A stretch of 64,000 bases of DNA from Lepisosteus oculatus (lineage: Eukaryota; Chordata; Actinopteri; Semionotiformes; Lepisosteidae), in the NCBI RefSeq assembly GCF_040954835.1, contig NC_090698.1, positions 51,036,284-51,100,283 of the forward strand, in the 5' to 3' direction. Position numbers and translations under genes: made by a program. Shown here piece after piece: positions 25,301-37,200 of this stretch. The notes beneath the pieces were generated by a model. The model was not told where the DNA came from and did not search any database. It worked only from the letters and a program-made list of their open reading frames with translations. How positions within the stretch are numbered: position 1 is the first letter of the stretch; the number at the start of each line of letters is the position of its first letter.

Positions 25301-28300
25301 AGAAGACTTCTTCCTCGTTCAAAAATGACCCTAATAGATCCAAAAGCCTTTTCCTGCATATTTTGCAGCTTCCTTTAGAAACTGTCCCTCATTTGTGAGA
25401 AAAGCTCAGTCCATTCAGTAAAACACCACCGATTAGGAAATATGTGAAATGAATGCTGAATTCCCCCATCATGTCATTCGTCTCTAACTTCAGTGAAAGT
25501 TCAGCCTCTTCCAATAGTTTAAGAGTCCCCACAAGCATGGTGTGGAGCATTTCTCGGAAGCTGCAACTCAAACAGTTAGCCTTTTACCAAGATGGACACT
25601 GAGAGCCTCTACCATATGTCAGACCACCACCACCACCATCCCATCAGGCAACTGCTGATCTGGATAGCCTTACTGTTGCAAAATGAGACAGTGCGCTTTA
25701 GTTTGAGGAAAAGGTCAGTTCACCAAACTCTCTGCTTATTAATTGAATTTGCTCGTTATTCTTGTGATGAAAAAACATTAAGGTGGTAATATGGCAAGCC
25801 TGAAGTAAAAAAAATACAGATGTCATTTAGCATCCCACCCATCCAGAAACTATATAATTATCTCATGATCTTTCAAGGTTAGAAGCTGTGATCCCGTTTG
25901 TGCCAAACAACTGCTGCTGTTCCTTTTTTGTGACGTTCCCCCCTGGATTCAGGTCCCTCCAAGGGAATAAGTGAACAAACAGAATTCATCTTTCTTAAAA
26001 TACAAGAGATTTTATCTTCAGACCTTTGGAGCTATTACACCAGAAAGACATAAACCTTTGTCCATGCCCCCTCATTACAACCAGATGGGATAGGCGCAGA
26101 TCCCTTTCAGACAAACTGGGCTTTACTATTTTAGTTTTGCAAGAACTGAAAACGAATGGCTGCCACATGCGACATTTTTATGAGGCAAGAACTTTCTTCA
26201 AAGTTTGACTTATCCTTCACTACACATTAGACCAGTCTTGTGTATCTTTTAATCTATGTAGCTAGTGTCTATATATACACACACTAAAGTTGCATAGATA
26301 GGTAAAAGGACAAATCTATACCAGAGCAACAGTGGCTCACGATTCTATTGATTTCTGTAGCATTAAGCAGCCTAGTCAGCGCATGGCTCTTTCCTGGAAG
26401 GGATGCTTGTACATTGCAGGGATTCCCACCCCCCCAGCAATGCTGGTCACCATTTATTCAGGTGGGAGGACTGGAGCAACTGGGCTTGCTCAAATTGCTA
26501 CAATTGCTCAAATTGCTAAAATTCCTTGCTCAAGGTGCAACCCACTAGAATATGCTACCTCCTGCATACAGAGATTATATCAATACTCACTAGTGCGAGA
26601 ACTGCTTTACTCAAATAAAATATAATAGGGTCTCCAAAAATAAGAAGACTTTCATCTTAGATCCACTTAAACGTCTTGCAGATACAATCACTATAAGGTA
26701 GGATATCAGTGATCTTAAACATAATATGCTGTCTATGGCTTCTATTATTGATCTTAGCAACAAGAATGAGGAAAAAAAAAAGTACCAAGGAGAGTAGTTT
26801 TTACAGAGTCTTGTTTTGAGGAAGCAGGTCACAAAGAAAGAAACATTTAATTCTTCAAACAGAAATAACACCTTAAGCTTAGAGGGCAGTTTGCAGTTTC
26901 CAAAAGTAAGAGTTAAGACCATGGAATTCTACACAAATAACCGGGCACAGGTGTTTACTGGAATGGCTGCATGAAGCTCACCCGTGGTCTGAGCTTCTAA
27001 AACGGGCATCAACCTGCTGTCGAGACGACTGTCCCACAAATGACATAGTGCACAGCTGTGTGAAAGAGCAGCTGTGCACAACATTGCGATAACCTTGAAA
27101 GCTCCCTCTTGGGAACAGCATATTTCCTCAGGAGCACCACACACTCAAGGGCTCAAAGACAAAACGGCTCCGGGAGTGTCTGAACATTGTCCTTCTGTGC
27201 TTTTCAACAGATCGGCCAAAAATATCTTGCTCAGCATGTTGGTGGAAAGGAAGGGTCAGCCTGCAATTCTGATTGAAGTCCTTTCGGAATAAACTACTGT
27301 ACTGGTTTTTTTTACCCCAGTTTTCTAAACCTCCTGGCCAAAATGATTGTTTAACAGTGTTCACCAATCTATTCAAGGTCATATTCAGGAGCTAATCTTA
27401 GAGATGTTTAATTTACTTCAATCTCCGCGATCCTGTCACCACAATAGTAAAAAAGGATAACTCGGATTTGTGCATTTTTTCCACATTTTATAAGGATGAA
27501 CTCAAGGGTAATGGAAGCCTGGAGGTAAACAAAGGCATCATAACATTCTAAAATTATTACATAATTGCATAGTAGTTACAAAGAAACCCTTGAGAATATT
27601 ATACAGAAATGGCACTGATATAATACTCAGCTGCCAAAAGAGAAAAATATCAGTTACTGTCATTTACCATACCTAATTATTTAAAAAAAATGACATTCGA
27701 TAATGCAGCATCTTACAATAGCCTGCATTCTTAAATTGCAATATAAGGGAACTGTAAATGAACCAGGGTAATTTTTTGGACCATCTGCAGGAGATTCTCA
27801 CACACAGTACGTCAAACTGCTAGGCTCTGCTCACATCCTGTTTTCTCCCCATAGATTTCTGAAGGAAACGGAGCAGAAGGTGAATTCTAGGCAAGATGCT
27901 AGGGCAACAGACTAGAAACACTTTTTGTCCTGCATATTTGCCCTTCAGTTTTGATTTCTGCCAATGAAAGGAGTGATGGGCAATGAAGAGTGACACGTTT
28001 TGATTGTCCATTCACTGGCTTAATTGCTCCAAAAGCAAAACATGTCCACAGAGCACATGCGCTGCTTACTGAAGATGTCAAGAAGGAGAGGATTCACAGA
28101 ACTCTGCCCTGTATGACAGTATTAATATAAACTGCAGGCCTACCATACACAAGAGAACAAAAATATTCCAAAAGACTAAAGTACATTTACTTCCTACTGT
28201 ACGTTTTCCACAGACATGACATGAGATAAATCTATTACATTTTAATTGCAACTGGGTTTGTCAGAACTACGACATTTGGCCTTTCTCCCCTACTCCAGCT

Positions 28301-29218
28301 GTGGAAACTGACATAAGACTTTAAGACCTCCCGACAGCCAGGCAGGCAGGATTAACTGTATTGGCATAACATTTGTATGCTGTTTTATTACAGTCGTGTC
28401 TGTGGTAACATTACCAAGTTGTAATAAAGTATTTTTTAAAGAAAAGGTATAATATAAAGGTTGGTCAGTGCAATGAAGATCTGTTACTGGCAAATGCAAA
28501 TTATACAGGAAATGATTTATAATATACGAACTATCGAATTTTGTTAATTACCGGCAGTACAGACACTAGCAGAAGCAAATCCACATTTTCAAAAATGATG
28601 TAATTGGAAATAATCATACAGTTGTTAATCAATATCATACATCTTACAGATTGTACACAGTTAGGCCAATTATTTTAATTGAAAGTACCAGCAGAGGTAC
28701 AGTACTACACCTAGCCTCACCTACTGTACCCGTTTAGAGGTGGGGGGGAAAAAGGAATAATATGGGCCCATAATGAAACACCTGTTTTGGATGTAATGTG
28801 TTGTCCCATTATTATAAACGTTAACTAAGAAGAAAAACACAGCGATTCACAATTTACAACTAGTGTTTCTCTCTTGCATTCATACAATGTCCAAGTCTAA
28901 GCAATGGGCAAAAAAAGCTCGTCTGAGATGCGGGTTAAACTTTAGAAGTATCTCCAGACTGCATGTGAAATTTATCATTCCTAAAAAAAACATGCATGTG
29001 CATTTCTGTTAATACTATAGCAACAATCCCAACAATTAATTATTTCAAAAGGCTGCTCCCGTTTCTTACTATACATATATTTCTCAGAAGTCACCCAACG
29101 TAAAGACTATTACTCTGTATCTCTGGGACAAGACGGCCAAGCAGTCTTGTTACTTGCAATACAAGCCTGTGCCACGCGTATTATGCACTTTGCGAGAGTG
29201 TTTCTCTTCGCACTGTAC
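22381..29218. other. No gene seen; intronic DNA before slc12a2 exon 1
   Basis: Mostly AT-rich. It holds a short inverted repeat at 27048-27079 and a patch of repeated TTGCTCAAATTGCT units near 26487-26530. A segment near 24020-24060 (GATGCAATGAAAAAGTACAC) resembles a Tc1-like terminus but has no partner. No exon recognised. Confidence 0.5.
27048..27079. repeat. 11-bp perfect inverted repeat
   Basis: GTGCACAGCTG at 27048-27058 is mirrored by CAGCTGTGCAC at 27069-27079 across a 10-base loop. Each arm contains a CAGCTG E-box-like core. The function is unknown. Confidence 0.8.
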
Positions 29219-29824
29219 CTTATCCTGCTCATCATGTAGCTCCGCAAGGCTGGGTCGGATCAGCTTTTCCCCAAGCGGCGCTGCGGTTAATCTGTAAAAG
29301 TCAATGTTCGGCACCGCGTCGATGGTGTTGTGGCCAAAAGTCCTCAGGTAATAGGTATTGGTGTGGGTGTCATAGTAATAGTGATGTTGGCCTCCGGTGG
29401 AGGAATGAAGGCTCCCCTCGCTCATGACTGTGTCCCCATTCTGGATACCCTCCGCAGGTACAACCACGGCATCTTGCGGAGGGCTGGCCCCGCTCGGGTC
29501 CACGAAGTTGACCACCCTGAACCGCCCTTTCGCCTCCTCGGCGCCGGCAGGTTGCACCGGCAGCTCCACTGGTTTACCTGCAGCTGGAGCGGATGCCCGC
29601 GAGGATGCTTCTTCTCCACGAGGCTTGTCGCCGCCGGCGTTGGTCCCGGCCGCCTCTGCCACCAGGTCCACCTGAAAGCGACTCTGGCTCGGAGTCGGAC
29701 CCAATGGCTTCAGCCCGGTATCAGCGGACAGCGAGTCCTGAGCAGTCCCGCCTGGACCTGCCGGGATGGTCGGAGAAGGCTTCCCTCCCTCGGCGGGAGG
29801 AGTGGACGATGATGGCGCTGACAT
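29219..29824 (-). CDS. slc12a2: NKCC1 Na-K-2Cl cotransporter, exon 1 (cytoplasmic N-terminus)
   Basis: NKCC1 is the basolateral plasma-membrane cotransporter carrying Na+, K+ and 2 Cl- into cells for secretion and volume control. This exon encodes 202 residues of its cytosolic regulatory N-terminus; the membrane part lies in later exons not found here. Visible signatures are the [15 protein letters not shown] block (residues 41-55), docking motifs RFQV (49-52) and RFRV (101-104) for SPAK/OSR1 kinases, and the phospho-regulatory stretch 152-172 with Thr153, 157, 162 and 167 plus Thr180, aligning with human Thr203, 207, 212, 217 and 230. Residues 185-202 ([18 protein letters not shown]) match the family up to the human exon 1 end. 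The ATG at 29824 is preceded by an in-frame TAA. The exon ends AAG|GTACAG at 29219, phase 0. It is shorter than human because the poly-Ala region is missing. Identity is recognised from family knowledge, not from a search. Confidence 0.96.
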
Positions 29825-30500
29825 GGCAAATGCAGCCGCTGAATAACTAAAGAACAGTTTCTTTTAAATTATATTATGTGCTCTTTTGTCTCCAATCGAG
29901 TCCAAACACAAGACCGTAGATTATAACTCCCAAACAGGCTTCAAAGCATTAAAAGTCCTTTCGGGCACGCTCTTTAGTTTGCGATAGGAGAGCCTGTGAA
30001 TGCCGGCTTCTGTAAAATGCAGTTCCTCCGATTGCTGCAGAAGGCGTTTGCTCTCCCGTAGTAGCAACCCCCTAAACATGCGGATGTAAATCAACGTTAA
30101 CTGAGTGCAAAACGAATCAATTTAGGATTGAATTCATAAAAGGCACGGATGAAAGCAACAATGCTGAACGAGGCTCCCCTCGCTTCCACTGCACTTTGAC
30201 TAACACAAAGCGTATCAGTCTCTTTTATGCTCTTTCTGTGTCCAAGATGCCTCTAACGTCCTTACGGCAACTCCTCCTACACTACCAATGCTTTCGGCTC
30301 GCTGCTGTATGTATATACTGCAGCTGGGCATCGCAAGGGGCGGGATCTGACTGCAGGCAAAACTCGCGAGATAGCGGGGTTTCGCCAGCCGTACAAAACT
30401 CCGCTTGGACACAGGAAAGGCGTGTTTGTGCATCATTAATATGAATATATGGGACGGAGTACTAGGGAACTAGAGGGCGGGTTGCCGAAAAAGACTGTAT
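29825..30500 (-). promoter_or_regulatory. slc12a2: 5' UTR and probable promoter region of slc12a2
   Basis: This flank continues the GC- and CpG-rich character of exon 1 and then falls back to AT-rich DNA beyond about 30.5 kb. GC boxes of the GGGCGG type lie at about 30337-30344 and 30475-30481. No convincing TATA box sits at a fixed distance; a TATATAC-like string lies near 30312. An in-frame stop separates this region from the ATG. The transcription start cannot be placed from sequence, so this is an inference from base composition and position. Confidence 0.5.
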
Positions 30501-32384
30501 TTAAGCCTCCCGAGATTGCTTCAGGTTAGATTCTGTGCATTGCTACTAGGCAGGTGTAGCAAGCAAATTGGTGGAGAACTGTAAACTAATTTGAATTTGA
30601 AAATGTTTATTTAATCATTTCTTGTATTATTTACCTTTACCTCATTTACTAAATTAGAGTCCATTGCTGGGAATGAACATCAGTTACGCTCAGCTCATTT
30701 ATATTATTATACTGTAATATTGAATACAAGCTGACGGTGTGGGAGAAGTCAAACGGTCATTTAAACCCGAAAATGACAAGGTCATTTTAACGTTCGAATA
30801 ACTTCAAAATAAAGTTCAGACTTAGGATCTTAAAAAAGTAAGTGTCTCGTATCTGAAATTTGTGGATGTGCTCTTCATTTGCACTTAACGCACTTTGCAC
30901 ATGTCACTGTCTCAAACTACAAAAAACATTGTCATATGTCTAATTGCACTTTTGAGAGTAATTTATAGTCAATTTAATCTGTTCCATTGACTTTTAATTC
31001 TTTTGAAATGTCATTGAACTCCTTTGCAGTTGTATATCCCCATTTGTATTCATGAAATAATTTAAGCTATGTCTTAGTTTATTAAATATATGAAACTGTA
31101 TCTTCAACATTTTACAAAATATATTACTGTACCAAGGTACAGTATATTTGCAGTATATGCCTTGCAGACATACTTTTGAAAATACATTATGAAAAAGAAA
31201 GAATTCTTGTCATTAAATGTGGTATATACATTTAAAAGATTTTCTATCAGTATTTACAATAACATGTATCTACGCAAAAAGTGATTAGCTTCAAGAAGGT
31301 AAAAAAATGCTATAAATGTGAGGAGGCTATATAACTTCTGTGCTTGTCAGAAACTTATCAAAGGATCTTATTACATGGTGTTTCAAGGAAGAAGCCAAAG
31401 CATCGGATTCAATATAATGGCAGGGTAGCTGGTTCCAGATTCCCACAGCCCTTTGTATAAAGAATTGTCTAAATAATGCTATTCCATATCATGGCAGCTT
31501 TCTCAAGAGAAATGGAATATTCCAAGTCGTGCTAGGTTCCTGACAGTTTATAGGCTTGGTTTCATTCAAACATGCTCATCAGCTGTATATTAAAAATACT
31601 GGAGGATTTGTTATTTGCAGCTGGTGTGTGGGTTGAAGCTATGATTTTATTTAATTCTGCCCTTAATCATGGGAGAGTTACTCAGCTTTTACCAGGAATC
31701 TCAACTTGTGACAGAGGATTTGCATATTGTACGAATCAGTGAATAGTTAACTTGGAGTCTGGCAACAAATCAGCCCTCCAAAAACAGTTCTACAGAGAGA
31801 AATCAGATTTTCCAGGGGCAATATAGAAATATAATGTGGATTATAAAATATTCACACCTATGTCCAATATACAGGAATTTAAGCTTTATTGAAGGTATCT
31901 AAGAGCCTGTTCAGCCCTCACTTTATTATAAAGGTCAAGGTCATCTTTCAAATGTGTGGCATTTGCAAATAGCCACCAGCATGACCTGCATTGAACATGG
32001 TGATCTTCAAGAGGCAGTAAGACTCTGTTCATAATCTGGATGTGCAGCCTCTTCATTGCAACCCAAGCCCACAGAGGTTCCAGGACACAGTTGTCTCAAT
32101 TTCGCCCACAAAGTGGCAGATGTGTTGTGGCAGATGTGGTGTATTAATCACAGGGAAACTTAATCACAGGTGTTTAAAATGTTTTTAAGTAATCTCTTCA
32201 GTATGTTTTATTCTGGAAATAGCAACTTATCTTGGTGAAAGACTGTAAATATTGACTAAATGACAATTTATTCCCTAATGTATCTCTTTCTTGAGGGTAT
32301 ACTTTATATTAGCGTAATCAGCCATACAGTATACAGCACAGCATGCAAATCCTCTTTGTAAAAAGTAGCATGATCACTATCCAT
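30501..32384. other. No gene seen; intergenic DNA upstream of slc12a2
   Basis: AT-rich. The stretch near 31375-31560 (GGTAGCTGGTTCCAGATTCC and CCTTTGTATAAAGAATTGTC) has the look of an old interspersed-repeat fragment, but I cannot name it. No divergent transcript can be supported. Confidence 0.5.
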
Positions 32385-32512
32385 ACATCCATTTTCTAAT
32401 CACTTTATTGATTTTTTATTGCACTTTATTGCAGGGTCCCAGTTAGCCGGAGCCCATGTCAGCAACAATGGACAAGAAGCAGGATACACCCTGGACAGGG
32501 TTCTGGTTGCTT
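32385..32512 (-). repeat. Family A SINE 3'-end fragment
   Basis: CATCCATTTTCTAATCACTT, CCGGAGCCCATGTCAGCAAC and GGATACACCCTGGACAGGG match the reverse complement of the family 3' end (ccctgtactggat... and gggtgtacc). Confidence 0.6.
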
Positions 32513-33416
32513 CCATTTGAGAGAGAAAAACATTTTCTTTCCTTATTGTGGTCATCAAACATTGAAGTCGGTATGTGGCTATGCACATTGATAGAAACCT
32601 TTGGTAACTGCAATTATCGTTGAATATTTTAAAGGAAACATCTAGATTCATTCTTCTTTACCAGAAGAACCGTTGACCATATACTGCATAAATACTGTTA
32701 CAGATAGATGGTGGAAGTCACCATCTAGCTAGTATCAACTACTGCAGTTCTCTTCAGGATTTTTAAAGCAAGAAAGCAGGTGTTTGCTGAGTTGTAGGGG
32801 ATCCGAAACCAAAAAAAATCATAATGCTTACCTTGCCTTACCTTAGTTAATTAAATTATTGGTAAATCATTAAGAGTCATCAAAAATCCAGGAAAACAGG
32901 ATAAAAGGACAAGGGAGAAGGGGACACTCAGAAAAGAGAACAGTGTAAGAGCATGGGACAGGGGACAAAGACTCATATGACTCATAAGGACATCCAGAAG
33001 CATGTCCCAGGCTAGAGGTCCTTGTTCGGATCAACCTTAAAGACCTGAAATACTTAAAGTATCTGAACCATGTTAAGGAAACTCTTTTTTCCTGTATAAA
33101 GAATCCCTAGGTTCAAAATGACTCCTGGAGAGTAGATGCATTTTTGTTGAGAATATGACAGTACGGTCCCGTTCACTGTGGAGCATCTGGATTCATAGGA
33201 AGAGAAATTTAACTCTAGGTCAGATTTTGTTTTTTTAGAAGGGATGTATTTCTTTCTTGTTTGGCCTTTATAGGTATTACGTAGGATTCTGAATACTTAG
33301 TAGCAGTCTTAGGTTTTTCTAAGTATGGGCAGGGCATACTGTAGGCCTTTAAGATACCTTGTTTGTAAATAGAGTAACTTGTATGCTTTATGTTATACAG
33401 TATATTGTGTTATTTA

Positions 33417-33438
33417 GTGTGTGTGTGTGTGTGTGTGT
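33417..33438. repeat. (GT)n microsatellite
   Basis: Eleven uninterrupted GT units. Confidence 0.9.
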
Positions 33439-33559
33439 TATTTTCATTACTAATAAATATTTGCTGAACCTAGCATGCCTAATTGATTACTCTGTCATCA
33501 AAGCTGTGCCAGAGAAAAAAATACCTCCAATTATACCAACCACTCAGGTATATTCTTGA

Positions 33560-33815
33560 CATATAATAATAATGAATAATTAATTTCCCTTATATACCTG
33601 TAGCACTTTAAAGGTAACTCCCCTCCACAACCACCAATGTGAAGCACCTACCTGGATGATGCACCAGCAGGCATAGTGCAAAAGTACACTCAACACTCAT
33701 CAGCCATCAGTGGGAAGGAGAACAGAGAAATGAATTCATTGATGGGGTTTACTAGGATTGGTCATGATTGGTAAAGGCCAAAGGGAAATTACTAGCATAT
33801 CTTTACAATTTGGGG
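33560..33815 (-). mobile_element. 5S-SINE 3' fragment, minus strand
   Basis: Read on the minus strand it has GGCCTTTACC, GGTGCATCATCCAGGTAGGT, CACATTGGTGGTTGTGGAGG, a CTTTAAAGTGCTACAGGTAT segment and an ATTATT tail. This matches the 3' half and tail of the copy at 13764-14348. The 5S head is lost. Confidence 0.68.
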
Positions 33816-35754
33816 ATTATGATTATTTATTGTAATTATTGATTTTCCCACTCTGTAATATTTCTGTAAGTCTCTATGTCTTGTAACTTCCTTTTTTTAA
33901 CAATACTAAACCATCAACAGAAAATAAATACACCCTTTCATTTACAGTGGCAATAAAATAAAAAAAAATATGATAAAGCAAAACTACAGTTCCTTTTCAA
34001 TTAACCTTTGCACTGATAAAATAAGTGATAAAATAAGAGACTCAGCACAATGTAGGGTATTGGAATATTCAAATTATTTACATTGTTGTTTAATTTATTG
34101 AAATATTAAAGACAAGAAGAGTATATCTAAGTCTGAAAAAGTATGTGTGTATAAACATAATAGTATAAACAAAATTAAAGGCAAAGGAGTAGTCATTAAA
34201 AGGGAAAAAAGCAACAGTGTTGCATACATGTTAAAACACACACCCTTCACTGATATTGTATGTCTTTACACAGTACCACACTGTACCAGTGTTTTCTAAG
34301 ATGGTAAATACTGTATTTAGTTCTAAGTATACTATACATCTCTAAAAGTCATTATGTATTAAAACCTAACATACAGTTGCTGCTACAGTTGTTTTTTTAA
34401 CATATTCATCCAATAGGACCTGTTAATTTATCTTCTTAATTGAAGATAGAGAGAGGGGTTAAAGTTGAGACAAAGTGCGTACAATAATATGGAACTGACT
34501 CCTTTCCTTTCATGACTACAGCCTCTTTTTACAGTTACTCTGCTTTGTTTATCCCTGATTCACAAATACTTCTAAAATAATTATATGCTTTATGATTGTC
34601 CAGTGAGGTGACATATCCCAGATTGTTGATTCATTCTTCATCTTCTATAGAGGAAAAGAGAGAATGTTAAAACAAATGTACATTATCAATATTTCTGTAT
34701 TGTTTGTAAACATTCAGATTTTTAATTTGCGAAATAAGAGACTTTAATATTTGAAAAGAAGCACAAATGTTTTCTCTGTGTGGTTGTGTTAACTTTCTTA
34801 CATTGGTTGCTGCTCTTTTATTCTTTCCATTCCTTTATTTGCTGGAAATAGTAAGGCTCCTAGTGTCACCAAGAAGTAGAGTATTTGTTGCTGTATATGT
34901 GAATAGGTAAACAGAATGGACAATAAAACAGGAGTGGTGCCGATTACATGTCCTTGCATGCAGCTACTGTACATTTCTTTTCATCACATATTAAGTGTAC
35001 TGCTTGTTTATCTGCTTCTGTGTTTCCTTGGAAGTTTATCGTGTTAACTGATTATCATAGCTATTGCAGTTTCTGAAGGACTTTTTAAATTTGACTGCCA
35101 GGATCTGTGTTCAAGGGAAGTTGGTCTGTGTCCCACAAATCTGAAAGCTCCAGAGACCAGATATAAGATCTTCTGCCATAATAACATAAATGAAGCACTC
35201 CTCTATTTCCCCTTTGTTTCAGAAAGGAGAACTACTTTCATCTTTTTAGAAACCTTCATGCAGCAAAAAGGTTTTTCTATTGTACAGATTATAAAGTTCT
35301 ACCTAAATATTGCAGCAAGTAATAGATTTAGGAGGAGCAACAAAATTCCTGTTCCTGTTCTACCACTGCCCCAGGTTTAGCTGGTTTATATAATTCACAT
35401 CTTTTATCACTTTCAGGCTTGGGAAGAGTATCCAATTAAATTAAAAATGTATTTCACATAGTTACCTTCATAACTATCTGTGACGTATGCATAAATATAT
35501 TTTATGTGTTGAGATATGCAATACTTAAGCATTGGTCTATAGAATGTACCCTCCCTATTAGGGAACTGCATAACAAAGTACAGGTAAATAAAATGAGCAC
35601 CTTAATGTTGTCCTCCGGATATTTTAGTGCCAATACTTAGCCTTGTGTATTTTATTATGATTCCAATAAAACAAAAGGATTTGTGTTAAACTAACCGATC
35701 ACTGATTGATCTAATTCTAATGTATTTGTAGTTGCTGCAATGTTTCATCAGTCA
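33816..35754. other. No gene seen; intergenic DNA
   Basis: AT-rich with A-tracts near 33958. Nothing recognised. Confidence 0.5.
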
Positions 35755-35975
35755 TTGAGAAGTCTAACCCAGCAGGCACAGAGGAACAAGGTAGGACTAC
35801 ACTCTGGAAAGGATACTGTACCTATCCACTGCAGGGCATGCACATGCATTCACTCAAGCATGCACACAGGGGACAACATAGAGACGGTACCTAAGATAGC
35901 CAGCTTTTTGGGAATTGAAGGCAGGACCTGAGAGCTGTGAGTCAGCCATACTGACTGTCAATCCACAACGGCCCA
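35755..35975 (-). repeat. Family A SINE fragment, decayed
   Basis: ACTACACTCTGGAAAGGATA, CCACTGCAGGGCATGCACAT and GACCTGAGAGCTGTGAGTCA follow the order of the family on the minus strand, with the upstream GCAGGCACAGAGGAACAAGG. Confidence 0.5.
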
Positions 35976-37084
35976 CTGGATTACCAATTCTGGAAAAATA
36001 TTGATGACAACCTTGAGTGATTCTCTTAACTGAAGCACATAATGTGGCTGTGGCTCATTTTTAAATGTATTTATTCTTTATCTTCACAAAATTAAAAGCG
36101 AACAGTATTTTTTAACATACATAGTGTAAAGCCCTACTCGAAAATAATGGCATCATTTTAGTCCAGAACTAGACTACAGACTAAATACTACAGTCACTAC
36201 AAGGTAACTTGATTTAGGCATTCAGAATTATCAAAGGCATCTTCATAACCACATCTCCGTAAGAAACAGTACAAAAATTAGAGGACAAAAGTGGAAACTG
36301 CTAGTAAGTGCAATTAAAACTGAGCACAAAAGGCACTTCTTTATTCAGTAAACAGAGTTATGGGACGCAATTGTTTAAGCCAATACGGTACCTATCCTTC
36401 AAGAAATAGCTGGATGAGATGTTCAGATCTTTCAGCAATATCCAATGAAACTAGCTAAATGGGCTAAAGTTCCTCCATTTGTTTGTAATTGTTCACACAT
36501 TTTGATGTTTGAGATCACACCCTGTTTAAATGTGACAATATGGTAAAATGTGATTGATGTTTTGGTGTTTAACTTATTTGGTTTCAGCAATATGGTACAA
36601 ACAGCAGCATTTCCTTTTGAAGGCTCATATACAGTAGTACTAGACTGACAGGTGCAATAAAGTTTGAGAGCCTGTTTAGATTTAGCCCTTTCAGATTAGT
36701 GTGTTTGATAAAGACTGTTGGCCTTTTACTCTTCTTCTGAACACATAACACGAAAATAATCCTGCGTATTATCACTATAAACATTTAACAAACGTACCTT
36801 GTTTTTAGGCAATTTATCTTTTAAGATATGTAGATAATGTTCCTTCACTGACAGCAAATGTTTTATAATGCATTCCAACCTGTATCATTGAAGATTTTCC
36901 TCTTCCTGACCGATAAAGCTTCCTTTTTCTTTTAGTAAAATATTTTCTCCGCAAGACTTGCACTCTGGATTGTGTGCTGTATTTCATTTTAATGAGGATT
37001 GCTATGTTCAGCTGTGTTTCATCCAGTCTTTTCAGAGTACAGGGAAAAGATCCTCAAGCACAAATTACTCTTGTGAAGATTACT
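35976..37084. other. No gene seen; intergenic DNA
   Basis: AT-rich. Nothing recognised. Confidence 0.5.
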
Positions 37085-37200
37085 CTTCCATCCTTCCATC
37101 CCTTTTCTAACCAGTTCAGGGTCGCTGGGGAGCTGGAGCCTGACCTGGCAAGTGATGGGCACAAATCGGGTACACCCCGAACGGGATGCCAGTCCCTCTC
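37085..37200 (-). repeat. Family A SINE 3'-end fragment
   Basis: CCATCCCTTTTCTAACCAGT, TCGCTGGGGAGCTGGAGCCT and GGGTACACCCCGAACGGGAT are the reverse complement of the 3' end of family A. Confidence 0.65.

Larger units (their letters stand above)
1..29218 (-). other. slc12a2: Probable intron 1 of slc12a2 (continues off the left edge)
   Basis: The slc12a2 exon 1 donor points left, and no minus-strand frame to its left carries the conserved exon 2 sequence around the FGWIKGVL block, so the whole interval is best read as intron. A long first intron is also known in the human gene. The DNA is AT-rich and holds the mobile elements listed separately. A short exon could have been missed by eye. Confidence 0.7.

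Noticed and set aside
1..29218. slc12a2 exon 2
   Set aside because: I looked for the FGWIKGVL region on the minus strand and found no match, so it is assumed to lie beyond the left edge; a careful profile search could still find it.
29330..29812. 160-codon plus-strand frame opposite slc12a2 exon 1
   Set aside because: It is the antisense shadow of a GC-rich coding exon; it has no motif of its own.
30500..31000. Divergent noncoding transcript from the slc12a2 promoter
   Set aside because: Known near the human gene, but nothing in this sequence demonstrates it.
31375..31560. Possible old interspersed-repeat fragment
   Set aside because: Resembles repeat text I have seen in fish, but I could not assign a family or define ends.
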